Positions 9,701 through 17,914 of a stretch of DNA of 41,481 nt are shown piece by piece; within the stretch, counting starts at the first letter, position 1, and each line of letters starts with the position of its first letter. Source of the stretch: Oscillatoriaceae cyanobacterium M33_DOE_052 (GTDB lineage: Bacteria > Cyanobacteriota > Cyanobacteriia > Cyanobacteriales > Laspinemataceae); the NCBI GenBank assembly GCA_015296065.1, contig DVDU01000285.1, forward strand, positions 1 through 41,481, given 5' to 3'. The notes below the pieces were generated by a model, which was not told where the DNA came from, did no database searches, and worked only from the letters and a program-made list of their open reading frames with translations. The position numbers were made by a program, and so were the translations under genes.

Positions 9701-10593
9701 CCACTCAAAATCACTTCCCCAGTGGGAGTGACGGTGACAGTATTGGCGTGGGGGATGTTGGTATTAGCAAGGAGTTGGGGAAGACTTAAAGGAGTAATGG
9801 GAATGTTAGATGCGGGAATATCCAAACTGAGCAAATGTCCTGGTTGGGAAATGCGGATGGTAGCTCCCCCCTCACCTGCCCTCACCCCTGTCCCCTCTCC
9901 CAAGATGGGAGAGGAGGGAGAAGAGGAAACGGCGGTAATGGTGATATTGCCGCCAGTGGCGGTGAGGGAACCGCTGTTAATAATTGTGCCGCCTATGAGG
10001 GTTAAGTTTTGACCGTCGGGGACGGATAAAGCGGCGGTGTTGATGATGCTACCGGCTGGGAATATAGCAAAATTAAATGTGCTGGGTTTGCCAATTATGC
10101 TAGTATAGTCATTGGGGCTATTGGCGTGAAACCACCCGTTATCAAAGCCGATGCTGGTGGCGGTGGTGGCGGTGAAGTCGGCGGGGATGTTCAGAGCTGC
10201 ATTGGCACCAAAGATGATGCCAGCGGGGTTGATTAAAAATAGGTTGGAGTTGCCGCCAGTGAGGGTGATTAAGCCGTTGATAATTGAGGGGTCGCCGCCG
10301 GTGACTCGCCCCAGAATATTGGTGATATGTGGTGATGAGATAAAGTTGGCTATTTGGTTGGGTTCTAGGCCAAATTGCTGGAAACTGTGGAAGAGGTTGG
10401 CTCCGTCTGGGGAGGTTTGGCCGCCGGTGATGTCAAAGCGGGTTTGATGGGTGGTAATCTGGGTGTTAGTGCCGTCGTTACTGGGAATAATCGATTGGGC
10501 AGTGGTGGTATGGGGGGAAATGATGCTAACCAAGGTTATGGAGGTTAGGAGGAGGGAGAGAGATGGTTTTGGATTAGAAAATGTTGGAGCCAT
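6709..10593 (-). CDS. Two-partner-secretion adhesin fused to a CHAT protease
   Basis: 1294 residues. A signal peptide (about 1-32, hydrophobic LLLTSITLVSII, cleavage near TTTAQS) is followed by a filamentous-haemagglutinin N-terminal TPS domain at about 35-160, including the NPAGIIFGANA motif. Beta-helix-like repeats run to about 650. A Pro/Thr/Glu-rich stalk with repeated TGETPPVDNT lies at about 650-820. A CHAT domain occupies about 980-1290 with the catalytic His in HLATHAEF (near 1132) and Cys in LSACRTALGD (near 1176). CHAT domains are clan CD caspase-like peptidases, so the protein is predicted to be an exported protease on a surface fibre. No TpsB outer-membrane partner is in the window. 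The combination is known in cyanobacteria but its substrates are not. Confidence 0.9.
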   Translation of the reverse strand: MAPTFSNPKPSLSLLLTSITLVSIISPHTTTAQSIIPSNDGTNTQITTHQTRFDITGGQTSPDGANLFHSFQQFGLEPNQIANFISSPHITNILGRVTGGDPSIINGLITLTGGNSNLFLINPAGIIFGANAALNIPADFTATTATSIGFDNGWFHANSPNDYTSIIGKPSTFNFAIFPAGSIINTAALSVPDGQNLTLIGGTIINSGSLTATGGNITITAVSSSPSSPILGEGTGVRAGEGGATIRISQPGHLLSLDIPASNIPITPLSLPQLLANTNIPHANTVTVTPTGEVILSGSGWSIRPGDAVLVNSSLNANQATLSATGNLTLVGSQLSLNQDLHLLAGDTVRIRDGVFTFQTTAGGSIWIQGNQNIDILALETISPFTALGDITLASNGQISGDSQFTAGGHFSLQNLTGQLGTFISWYDPIIIAAGDVTFGDYTGVALKVEAGGAIRAGNITITGPDVTLANAADPDAAVLSSSAALILRSGVTSFSGSPNLTPDINITDTSFITTPISNNSISTGVITTAGGPVIWNAAGNITADRIATNGGNIDITAANNITIARFLDSSGGNIDLTSNLLQVRDVFTNSNGIDASISSAAGSSGGSISIRHNGSTNTTFIVGDATTLGTAGAITTGSETINPRFVVPVPPDTYNQGNITIITTAPETPVEEPPPANTPSEIITLPPISEPTEETPAEETTEPEPSTTEPTGETPPVDNTEPEPSTAEPTGETPPVDNTTTPTTSTAVVNIPSANTTTPITPTSAENISSANTPTVTTSTPVVNTPPNTTTPVISAPVASANPPIPTPAPVNAPEIRRQQLLDSINETPATNNAINNSITPGSSASENSASSGGRATISVVSSGEQATAAQLSFRTVSPSDVGGEIDSGNVPEATTFIDTIFTEELGSYIDKSVTVELKSFGAIQDKIGAVSSLTNTKSAILYAFARPEQLDIILVPQKGLPIHRSIPEAKRQVLLATLQKLSGEITNPRGRYNNSYLTVSQQLYQWIIAPLEDEIEKLGLDTILFSMDAGLRSLPIAALHDGQQFLVEKYSLALIPSVNLTDTSYSPLKDAEILAMGASEFEGQTPLPAVPVEINNITQNWQGSSFLNENFTLDNLKKQRASSQFRIVHLATHAEFVPGKPENSYIQLGDEKLTLDRLSELRLYDPPVDLLVLSACRTALGDDRSELGFAGLAVQAGVKTALASLWYVSDEGTLALMTEFYHSLKQAPIKAEALRQAQIAMIKNQARIENGNLILENSNQTIPLPPEIANQPIPNLQHPYYWAPFTMIGSPW
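9894..9914. repeat. Palindrome translated inside the adhesin
   Basis: CCTCTCCCA, AGA, TGGGAGAGG is a perfect 9-bp stem with a 3-nt loop. With flanking CTCACCCCTGTCC it is read in frame as PILGEGTGVRAGEG on the minus strand, near residue 229, interrupting the beta-helix repeats. Confidence 0.75.
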
Positions 10594-10756
10594 ACAAAAT
10601 TCTTTTATCCCGGAGCTGTAAGGTGGGCTTGACCTACCTTACCAATCTATACCCTATTGTGTCGGATTGAGAGATTATTAAGATTTTTTACGGTTTTTTG
10701 GCGGTATTTGTGGCAAACTGAGAGGAGAATGGCTGGTTAATACTGCCCCGAAATCC

Positions 10757-12256
10757 ATGTTTACATTAAATTCGGTATTGAAAGAGCGTTATCGACTGCA
10801 GCGCCAATTGGGAGATAATCCGGTGCGTCAGACTTGGTTGGCTGAGGACTTGGGATTGGGAGAATTGGTGGTAATGAAGTTGCTGCCATTTGGCGGTCCG
10901 ATGCAGTGGCAGGATTTGAAGTTGTTTGAGCGGGAGGCGGCGGTGTTGCAGCAGTTGCGGCACTCGCGGATTCCTAAGTATCGGGATTATTTTACGGTGG
11001 AAAATCAGACCCAGTGGTTTTGTCTGGTGCAGGAATATATTCCTGGTGCTTCTCTTAAGGAGTTGCTGGTCAGGGGACAGCAGTTTGAGGAGGAGTTTGG
11101 GCGGCAAATTGGGGCGGAAGTGCTGGCGATTCTTAATTATTTGCATGAGTTGAGACCGCCGGTACTGCATCGGGATATTAAACCGAGTAATTTGGTTTTG
11201 GGGGACGATGGGGCGGTTTATTTGGTGGATTTTGGGGCGGTGCAAGCGATGCAAAATGGGGGGTTGGCGCCGGGGGGGACGTTTACGGTGGTGGGGACTT
11301 ATGGTTATACGCCGCTGGAACAGTTTGGGGGTCAGGCGGTGGCGGCTTCTGATTTGTATGCTTTGGGGGCGACTTTGGTGCATTTGTTGACGGGGGTGCC
11401 ACCGGCGGAATTACCGCAGGCGGATTTGCGGTTGCAGTGGCGCGATCGGGTGAGTTCCCGCCTCAGTCCTCAGTTTGTCCGCTGGTTGACAAAACTCACA
11501 GAACCTGCGTTGGAACGTCGCTTTAGCACCGCCACGGAGGCTCTGAAGGCGCTCACATCAGTGCCAATGACACCCCACCCTAATGGTATGCTCTCAGAAG
11601 TTGCTGGGGTGCCGGTGCGTTTGCGGAAATCTCCCACGGAATTAATTATTGAAATTCCTTCGCCCCTGGAATTGGCGTTTTTTTATCCGGTAAGTAATCT
11701 ATTCAAAACGATCGGTGGTGCGATTATGGCACCCTTTACCAAACTGGCGGGAGATTCCCCAGAACTCCATCCCCCATCACAAACTGCGATTATTGTTGGC
11801 TTCAGTCTCGCGATTTTAATCCTGCGGTTGGTTCCGGGACTGGGACTGGGCTTTTTTAGCATATTGTTTCGTACTATTATCTTCGCTAGTGCCACTTGCC
11901 TATATTTGCTGCCCTTAGCTCTGATGCTGATGTTAATTTTTGTAATTTTTGGGGCAGTTAGAGGCGTAGATTACCTGCAAACGACGCGGATTTATTTCAA
12001 CCGCTCTCAATTTGAAATTTCCCGCATTTCTTTCCCGGCTTCTAGCCCCATAGAACAGGAACGAGGAGAAATCGGCCAAATCCAAGATGTCAGGGTAGAG
12101 CCATCGGAACGTTACCACAATCATTGGCAAATTGCTATTAATTATAAGATAAAGTGGGCAATATTTTCGCGAGTAAAAAAAGTTGGTTTTGGCGAGCCAT
12201 TGAATGAAGCGCAGTTGAGTTTGCTGGTAGATGAAATTAAAAATTGGTTAAAATAG
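10757..12256 (+). CDS. Membrane-associated serine/threonine protein kinase
   Basis: 499 residues. The kinase domain spans about 1-275: catalytic Lys41 (VVMKLL), HRDIKPSN with Asp140, DFG at 158-160, and an activation segment with GTYGYTPLEQF. The glycine loop is degenerate (LGDNPVRQTWLA keeps only the first Gly), although Lys, HRD and DFG remain, so activity is likely but not certain. Two to three hydrophobic segments follow (AIIVGFSLAILIL; CLYLLPLALMLMLIFVIF) at about 335-400. A C-terminal portion of about 100 residues has no recognised domain and is probably cytoplasmic. It is divergent from the CHAT adhesin gene across a 163-bp gap that must hold both promoters. The possible phospho-reader nearby is the FHA-ABC transporter. 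Confidence 0.9.
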   Translation: MFTLNSVLKERYRLQRQLGDNPVRQTWLAEDLGLGELVVMKLLPFGGPMQWQDLKLFEREAAVLQQLRHSRIPKYRDYFTVENQTQWFCLVQEYIPGASLKELLVRGQQFEEEFGRQIGAEVLAILNYLHELRPPVLHRDIKPSNLVLGDDGAVYLVDFGAVQAMQNGGLAPGGTFTVVGTYGYTPLEQFGGQAVAASDLYALGATLVHLLTGVPPAELPQADLRLQWRDRVSSRLSPQFVRWLTKLTEPALERRFSTATEALKALTSVPMTPHPNGMLSEVAGVPVRLRKSPTELIIEIPSPLELAFFYPVSNLFKTIGGAIMAPFTKLAGDSPELHPPSQTAIIVGFSLAILILRLVPGLGLGFFSILFRTIIFASATCLYLLPLALMLMLIFVIFGAVRGVDYLQTTRIYFNRSQFEISRISFPASSPIEQERGEIGQIQDVRVEPSERYHNHWQIAINYKIKWAIFSRVKKVGFGEPLNEAQLSLLVDEIKNWLK

Positions 12257-12301
12257 ATGAGGAGGTTTTGATAACAAGATTAATTATGCCGTGACCTTGT
12301 G

Positions 12302-12359
12302 GGGGCACGGCGATATCAATCTGTTGGTTATCTAACAAAAATTTAAGATGCCGTGCCCC
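12302..12359. repeat. GGGGCACGGC inverted-repeat element between convergent genes
   Basis: GGGGCACGGC and GCCGTGCCCC enclose a 38-nt AT-rich spacer, followed by TACAAT. It sits in the 167-bp gap between the convergent kinase and carboxypeptidase genes, where it could end transcription from both sides. Related copies are at about 25.4 and 39.1-39.6 kb. Confidence 0.7.
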
Positions 12360-12423
12360 TACAATCTGGGTTTTGGGGAATCATATTATTTGGCATGAGG
12401 AAATGACAATTGATGCCAAATCT

Positions 12424-13764
12424 CTAACTGGCTGGCTTATTGATAATTTGACTGCCAGAAGTTTTGCCGTTTTCCCAAGGGGTAGGTTTTAATTCGGGTG
12501 GTGGGGTGGTAACGGTGCCCCACTGTTGCAGCAATTGGCTTAATATGCTGTCTTGTTCGCTGCGAAAGGCATCAGCGTCTGCACCGCCATTGATGATGGC
12601 AACGCAGACGAAACCATATTTTTGATTGGGTAAGAGTCCGGCAATAGAACTGACGTTATTGAGGGTGCCGGTTTTGACGACGCCAAGGTTGATGGCGGTG
12701 CGGGTTTGCAATACGCCTAAATCTTGGCCGACAATGGCGGCGATATCGGCAACTGTCATGTTATATGGTTTTAAATCGCGCTCTAAGGCGAGGAATAAAC
12801 CGCAGGCAGCGCGGGGGGAAAGGCGATTTTCTTCTCCTAAACCGGAGCCGTTGATAAGTTGAATTTCTGTGGGGGGAACTCCAGCAGCAGCAGCGGCTTT
12901 TTCGGCAACAATGTTGGCGCCACCGAGGGAGTCGGCTAACATCTGGGCGATGTAGTTGTTGCTGTACATATTCATCAATTTGACGATTTTGCCGAGGGGT
13001 TGGGAAAGGTGGCGGATGATGGTTTTGGTGTTGGGGGGTGGGGTGGGGATGATTTTGATGCCACCGTTGATGGTAATTTGGGGGCGGGGGGTGCCGGGGG
13101 GCATTTTTTGATATTGGGTTTCGGCTTCGGCTGGCCAATTTTGCCCGGTTAATCCTTGTTGGAGGAATTCACCGGAGATGAGGGGGTCAAATTCAAAGTT
13201 CATGTAGAATTTGCCGGTGATGATGAGGTGGCCGGTTATTTGTTTGATGCCTAGTTGATTGATGGTGTTGCCAAGGCCGATCGCCTCTTCCCACACAAAT
13301 AAGGGGTCTTCCCCTCCTGTGATGACTAAATCTCCCTGCAAAATGCCATTTTTTACTGTACCATTAATGCCGATTTCTGTGGTAAACTGGTGTTGGGGGC
13401 CAAAAGTTTCTATCGCCGCTACTGTAGTTGCCACTTTGGTGACAGAAGCTGCAGATAAAGGGCTGGTGCCGTTGTAATTTGCTAGCAGGGTATCTTGAGA
13501 TTGAATCCACACTCCTTGTTTTTCTCTGGCATATCCCCGCGCCGCCAATTTGTTAATATATTGCTCGATTTCTCCGTTGATAGCTGGGTCTGGCTTTTCC
13601 GGTGGTGCGGTTACGGGTGCTGGGGGTGTGGTGGCGGCGGGAGTGGGTGGCGGTGGCGGGGTGGGAGATGTGGTTTGGGTGGGTTCTGGCGTAGTGCATC
13701 CACCTAGAAGCAAAATCAAGGTGGTTGCGAAGGCGGCGGTACGAGTTTTGAGCATCGATTCCAT
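12424..13764 (-). CDS. dacB: D-alanyl-D-alanine carboxypeptidase, peptidase S13 (DacB/PBP4 type), lipoprotein
   Basis: 446 residues. The N-terminus is a lipoprotein signal ending LGGC (Cys23), then a Pro/Thr-rich linker to about residue 58. The three active-site motifs of penicillin-binding hydrolases are present: SVTK (Ser107-Lys110), SNN (268-270) and KTG (364-366). The enzyme trims or cleaves peptidoglycan cross-links in the periplasm. The distance from SxxK to SxN is about 161 residues, well below the roughly 240 usual in E. coli PBP4, so the extra domain inserted in S13 enzymes is reduced here. A second Met three codons in (13755) is an alternative start. Confidence 0.9.
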   Translation of the reverse strand: MESMLKTRTAAFATTLILLLGGCTTPEPTQTTSPTPPPPPTPAATTPPAPVTAPPEKPDPAINGEIEQYINKLAARGYAREKQGVWIQSQDTLLANYNGTSPLSAASVTKVATTVAAIETFGPQHQFTTEIGINGTVKNGILQGDLVITGGEDPLFVWEEAIGLGNTINQLGIKQITGHLIITGKFYMNFEFDPLISGEFLQQGLTGQNWPAEAETQYQKMPPGTPRPQITINGGIKIIPTPPPNTKTIIRHLSQPLGKIVKLMNMYSNNYIAQMLADSLGGANIVAEKAAAAAGVPPTEIQLINGSGLGEENRLSPRAACGLFLALERDLKPYNMTVADIAAIVGQDLGVLQTRTAINLGVVKTGTLNNVSSIAGLLPNQKYGFVCVAIINGGADADAFRSEQDSILSQLLQQWGTVTTPPPELKPTPWENGKTSGSQIINKPAS

Positions 13765-13907
13765 TGAGATGAAGGCTGCTTGTATATGGTATCGTATTGT
13801 GGGGTTAGTTGCTTGGTTGCTGCATTGACATCTAAGACTACCGGGATAAAATTTAGATATTTTGATATGCTAGTGCATAAATCGTGAGAATACCAGGTAG
13901 GGACAAA

Positions 13908-16286
13908 ATGATGACTGGGAGCGGACAAAAAACGGTTTTCGGGAGTAATCCTTATTTGGAGCTGAACAACCAGGGCAAAATATGCCAGTTGACTCTGGAA
14001 AAACCCCAGCATATTTTGGGGCGCGATCGGGCCAGTGGCGCCGACCTTTTAGTACCACCTGATTGGGCAATAGTCGGACGCTGCCAAGCAGTCCTCAAAC
14101 GAGTGGGAGATGATTACTACATCTCTGACGGCGACGGACATAAACCCAGCACTAACGGGTTATTTGCAGACCGAACCCGCATCACTACCCACCAACCATA
14201 TAAACTCACCAATGGCACCCAATTGCGCATCGGGCAAAATCCTAAAGATTGGATTATTTTAACCTATGTTAATCCCGATTATAGTCAAAACCCATTAAAA
14301 CAACGGGCGATTTCTCTGAAAAGTCGCTCAGTTTTGCTCGGTCGAGACCCCAGCGCTACTCTGCAAATAGAATCCCCAATTGTCTCGCGGCGTCATGCCA
14401 CTATAGATTCTAGCGCTGGTGGTGGTTATGTCATCACCGATTATAGCACCAATGGGGTATTTGTCAATAACCAGCGGGTGGCGGGAAAGGCACAGCTTAA
14501 AGATGGCGATATTATCAAAATTGGGCCGTTTACTCTGGTATTGCATGGAGACGAAATCCAAGAACAAGACGCTGGTAATCAAATTCGGTTAGATGCGCAA
14601 AACCTGGCTTTAAGAGTTAAAGATGAGGAAGGAAAATGGAAGCAAATTTTAGATAATATTGAGATTGCAATAGAACCAGGGCAATTAGTGGCATTAGTGG
14701 GAGGGAGCGGCACAGGTAAATCTACTTTAATGCGGACTTTGTTGGGCATCAATAAGGTTGACAAAGGACAAGTTTATTTAAATGGAGATGATTTGCGGAA
14801 AAACTTTAACATTTACCGCACCCAAATCGGTTATGTACCCCAGGATGATATTATTCACTACAATTTGACGGTGAAAGAGGTGCTGAAATACGCGGTAAAA
14901 CTGCGCTTACCCCCAGATACAGATGTGGATGCGGTGGTAAAGCAAACCTTGGCGGAAGTGGAAATGACAGACCACGGCGATAAGTTGGTCAGCAAGTTGA
15001 GCGGGGGACAGCGAAAGCGGGTAAGTATTGGCGTGGAATTGTTGGCTAACCCGAAGCTGTTTTTTTTGGATGAACCCACATCGGGGTTAGACCCTGGTTT
15101 GGATAAAAAGATGATGGAACTGTTGCGCAAGCTGGCGAACCAAGGACGGACAATTGTTTTAGTCACCCACGCCACGGCGAATATTAATTTGTGCGATCGC
15201 ATCGCCTTTCTCGGACGCGGCGGACGGTTATGCTACTTCGGAATACCCAAAGAAGCCTTCGACTTTTTCGGCATCACCAGCGGCGACTTTGCCGACATCT
15301 ACACTCAGTTAGAAACTGGCGAAAACAGCGTTAAAGCCTGGGCAGAGCAATTCAAAAACTCTCCTTATTACCAACGTTACATCACCAACCACCTCAGCGG
15401 TGCCACCAGCGGGAGCAGTTTGCCCCCACAGCAAGTCAAACCCTCGCCTTTCCAGCAATTATCCATTCTCATCCAGCGTTACTGGCGGTTGTTAACACGC
15501 GATCGGCTCAACCTTGGTTTAGCCCTATTAACCGCCCCGATCGGCATCGGGCTCATTCCCATAGCCCTCCGCGAAGACCCCTTAGCAGGCGACCCATCCC
15601 CCACATTAGCACCCTTAGCCCTCCGCGTTTTATTCGTCTTCACCTGCGCAGGCATTTGGGTAGGACTTTCTACCTCCCTCCAAGAAATCGTCAAAGAAGC
15701 CAAAATTTACGAACGTGAGCGCTTAGTCAACTTAGGTTTATGGCCATATATCAGCTCCAAAATCCTTCTATTAGGAGCCTTAGCCATAGGGCAAACCATC
15801 TTAATGAGCCTGGTTATCTTACTAGGTTTCAAACCACCCCAACCAGAATTAATTCCCTGGCTAATAGGATTAGCCATCACCGCCTTTCTCACCCTATTAA
15901 CCAGTATTAGCCTCGGCTTGTTGGTGTCCGCCGTCGCCAAAAACAGCGACCAAGCCAACACCACCATCCCCCTCCTCCTATTGCCCCAAATCATCTTTTC
16001 CGGCGTCTTATTCAAAATGGAAGGCGCCGCCAGCAAAATCTCTTGGTTGATGCTTAGTCGCTGGTCAGTTGGTGCCTACGGTTCCCTGGTCAACGTCAAT
16101 GCCTTAGTCCCCGACCAAGACCTATTAGACTACTATGGCGACCCCATTCCCAAACCCTTTGACCCCACCCCAGTTTACGATGCCACTTGGGAAAACTTGG
16201 GGTTAAACTGGGGTATTTTGTTGTTGCATGCTGCCATTTATTTGGCGATTACGTTTTGGTGGCAAAAGCGCAAAGACATTATTTAG
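13908..16286 (+). CDS. ABC-2 transporter fusion with two N-terminal FHA domains
   Basis: About 792 residues. The ATG at 13908 is preferred over an upstream GTG at 13884 because GGTAGGGA lies at the right distance before it. Two FHA domains (about 25-105 and 140-215) carry GRD, SRRHA and STNG signatures; the second is canonical, the first has GRCQA in place of SRRHA. An ABCG-like ATPase follows: Walker A GGSGTGKST near 264, LSGGQRKRVS near 363, Walker B FFLDEPTSG near 385. The C-terminal ABC-2 permease has about six membrane segments at 530-780. FHA domains bind phosphothreonine, so kinase signalling probably gates export; the substrate is unknown. It is preceded by the divergent dacB and followed by a palindromic terminator-like element. 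Confidence 0.93.
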   Translation: MMTGSGQKTVFGSNPYLELNNQGKICQLTLEKPQHILGRDRASGADLLVPPDWAIVGRCQAVLKRVGDDYYISDGDGHKPSTNGLFADRTRITTHQPYKLTNGTQLRIGQNPKDWIILTYVNPDYSQNPLKQRAISLKSRSVLLGRDPSATLQIESPIVSRRHATIDSSAGGGYVITDYSTNGVFVNNQRVAGKAQLKDGDIIKIGPFTLVLHGDEIQEQDAGNQIRLDAQNLALRVKDEEGKWKQILDNIEIAIEPGQLVALVGGSGTGKSTLMRTLLGINKVDKGQVYLNGDDLRKNFNIYRTQIGYVPQDDIIHYNLTVKEVLKYAVKLRLPPDTDVDAVVKQTLAEVEMTDHGDKLVSKLSGGQRKRVSIGVELLANPKLFFLDEPTSGLDPGLDKKMMELLRKLANQGRTIVLVTHATANINLCDRIAFLGRGGRLCYFGIPKEAFDFFGITSGDFADIYTQLETGENSVKAWAEQFKNSPYYQRYITNHLSGATSGSSLPPQQVKPSPFQQLSILIQRYWRLLTRDRLNLGLALLTAPIGIGLIPIALREDPLAGDPSPTLAPLALRVLFVFTCAGIWVGLSTSLQEIVKEAKIYERERLVNLGLWPYISSKILLLGALAIGQTILMSLVILLGFKPPQPELIPWLIGLAITAFLTLLTSISLGLLVSAVAKNSDQANTTIPLLLLPQIIFSGVLFKMEGAASKISWLMLSRWSVGAYGSLVNVNALVPDQDLLDYYGDPIPKPFDPTPVYDATWENLGLNWGILLLHAAIYLAITFWWQKRKDII

Positions 16287-16305
16287 ATGTTCACCCCAAC
16301 CCTAG

Positions 16306-16326
16306 GGACACGGCATTGCCGTGTCC
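16306..16326. terminator. Palindrome 20 bp after the ABC gene, likely terminator
   Basis: GGACACGGC, ATT, GCCGTGTCC is a perfect 9-bp stem with a 3-nt loop, followed by TAATTTAATTT. The same palindrome follows three other genes in this window at 20-27 bp. Confidence 0.6.
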
Positions 16327-16438
16327 TAATTTAATTTCTGTTAAAAAAGGTTAAATTTAAAATTTAGCCATTTTCCGATTACTAAATATGCTAAAATAAA
16401 ATTAACTGAAATATAAAAAGCCAAGCAGGAAAAATATC

Positions 16439-17419
16439 TTGAGCGAAATTCAGTCACCAAACATCAACCACGATCGGCTATTCAAAGAACTGCTGTCAAC
16501 CTTCTTCTGGGAATTCCTAGAATTGTTCTTACCGGAGACAGCCGCTTACGTCGATCGAGAATCAATTACATTCTTACCCCAGGAAGTGTTTATCGATGTC
16601 ACCTCCGGGGAAAAGCGGGAGGTAGATTTACTCGCCCGCGCCCAGTTTCTGGGAAAAGATAGCTGTTTTCTCATCCACACCGAAGCCCAATCATTTAGCC
16701 AAGCGGGATTTGCACGGCGGATTTTTCATTACTTCGCCCGTCTCGATGAGAAATACGCCTTGCCAGTGTATCCGATAACGGTGTTTTCCTTTGACGCCCC
16801 CCAGCGTCCCGAACCGGAACAATACCTGGTAGAATTTCCCGACAAGAAAGTGTTAGACTTTAACTACACCGCAATTCAGCTAAATCGCCTTAACTGGCGA
16901 GACTTTTTGCGGCAACCCAACCCGGTAGCGGCGGCGTTGATGGCGAAAATGAACATCGCCCCTCCAGACCGACCCAAAGTCAAAGCCGAATGCCTACGGT
17001 TGCTGGCCACACTGCGACTAGATCCGGCAAGAGTGCAGTTGATTTCCGGGTTTGTGGATACTTATCTCCGCTTAAACGAAACAGAAACCGTCGCCTTTGA
17101 GGCAGAACTATCACAAATGGGATTGGTAGAGGAGGAGCAGGTTATGGAAATCATCACCAGTTGGATGGAGGTAGGATTACAACGAGGTTTAGAAACCGGA
17201 TTGCAACAGGGATTAGAAACCGGATTGCAAACGGGAATTCAGCGAGAAACTGGCTTAGTTTTACGCCTGATTGAGCGGCGTTTGGGTGGGTTGAATCCAA
17301 CCTTAGCCGCACGCATCCGCCAATTACCCATTGAGGTAGTCGAGGCTTTAGGTGAAGCGATGCTGGATTTTCAAACCGAGGCTGATTTAGTCAACTGGTT
17401 GCAGCAGCATCAGGAATAA
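16439..17419 (+). CDS. Rpn/PD-(D/E)XK nuclease-like protein with DUF4351 C-terminus
   Basis: 326 residues. A TTG start is chosen: AGGA lies 8 nt upstream and no ATG occurs before the conserved NHDRLFKELL motif. The nuclease core has Asp63 (REVDLLA) and Glu82-x-Gln84 (IHTEAQ), as in recombination-promoting nuclease and transposase-31-like proteins. Residues about 240-262 are an octapeptide-type repeat (RGLETGLQ, QGLETGLQ, TGIQ). DUF4351 follows (ERRLGGLNP...RIRQLP...DLVNWL). Such proteins are abundant in cyanobacteria; the role is uncertain, probably DNA cleavage linked to recombination or a selfish element. Its 3' third is duplicated immediately downstream. Confidence 0.85.
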   Translation: MSEIQSPNINHDRLFKELLSTFFWEFLELFLPETAAYVDRESITFLPQEVFIDVTSGEKREVDLLARAQFLGKDSCFLIHTEAQSFSQAGFARRIFHYFARLDEKYALPVYPITVFSFDAPQRPEPEQYLVEFPDKKVLDFNYTAIQLNRLNWRDFLRQPNPVAAALMAKMNIAPPDRPKVKAECLRLLATLRLDPARVQLISGFVDTYLRLNETETVAFEAELSQMGLVEEEQVMEIITSWMEVGLQRGLETGLQQGLETGLQTGIQRETGLVLRLIERRLGGLNPTLAARIRQLPIEVVEALGEAMLDFQTEADLVNWLQQHQE

Positions 17420-17470
17420 TATCAGTTGGGGCAACATTCACCGGAGGACACGGCAATGCCGTGTCCCTAC
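17121..17470 (+). repeat. Direct duplication, copy 1 (DUF4351 gene end plus palindrome)
   Basis: This 350-bp segment recurs at 17499-17824 with only a handful of substitutions. Copy 1 has one extra 24-bp unit coding for an eight-residue LETGLQQG-type repeat. It ends with the palindrome GGACACGGC-AAT-GCCGTGTCC at 17446-17466. Confidence 0.9.
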
Positions 17471-17498
17471 AGGTGACTGGTCACGCTATCTTTATCTA

Positions 17499-17824
17499 GA
17501 TTGGTAGAGGAGGAGCAGGTTATGGAAATCATCACCAGTTGGATGGAGGTAGGATTACAACGAGGTTTAGAAACCGGATTGCAAACGGGAATTCAGCGAG
17601 AAACTGGCTTAGTTTTACGCCAGATTGAGCGGCGTTTGGGTGGGTTGAATCCTACCTTGGCCGCACGCATCCGCCAATTACCCATTGAGGTAGTCGAGGC
17701 TTTAGGTGAAGCGATGCTGGATTTTCAAACAGAGGCTGATTTAGTCAACTGGTTGCAGCAGCATCAGGAATAATATCAGTTGGGGCAACATTCGCCAGAG
17801 GACACGGAATTGCCGTGTCCCTAC
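17499..17824 (+). repeat. Direct duplication, copy 2
   Basis: Near-identical copy of 17121-17470, lacking one 24-bp unit. It carries its own palindrome at 17800-17820. The junction between copies is only 28 bp long. Confidence 0.9.
17501..17773 (+). pseudogene. DUF4351 fragment (3' duplicate of the Rpn-like gene)
   Basis: The 90-codon open frame is the C-terminus of the preceding protein, starting at the equivalent of its LVEEEQVMEI segment. It lacks the nuclease core, has only an in-frame TTG as possible start and no clear ribosome binding site. Few changes have accumulated (for example Leu to Gln in RxIERRLGG), so the duplication is young. Expression as a free DUF4351 peptide is possible but not supported. 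Confidence 0.8.
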
Positions 17825-17914
17825 CCCCCCAATTTACGGAAATTGGGATACAGCGACTATCCCCAATATCCCCAAACATGGGATAATCAGAATATTCCTT
17901 ACACTAAAAGCAGT

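Noticed and set aside
17780-17914. 45-codon upstream extension of the pentapeptide gene
   Set aside because: It translates the palindrome and duplicated tail of the preceding gene; the ATG at 17915 begins the coiled coil.
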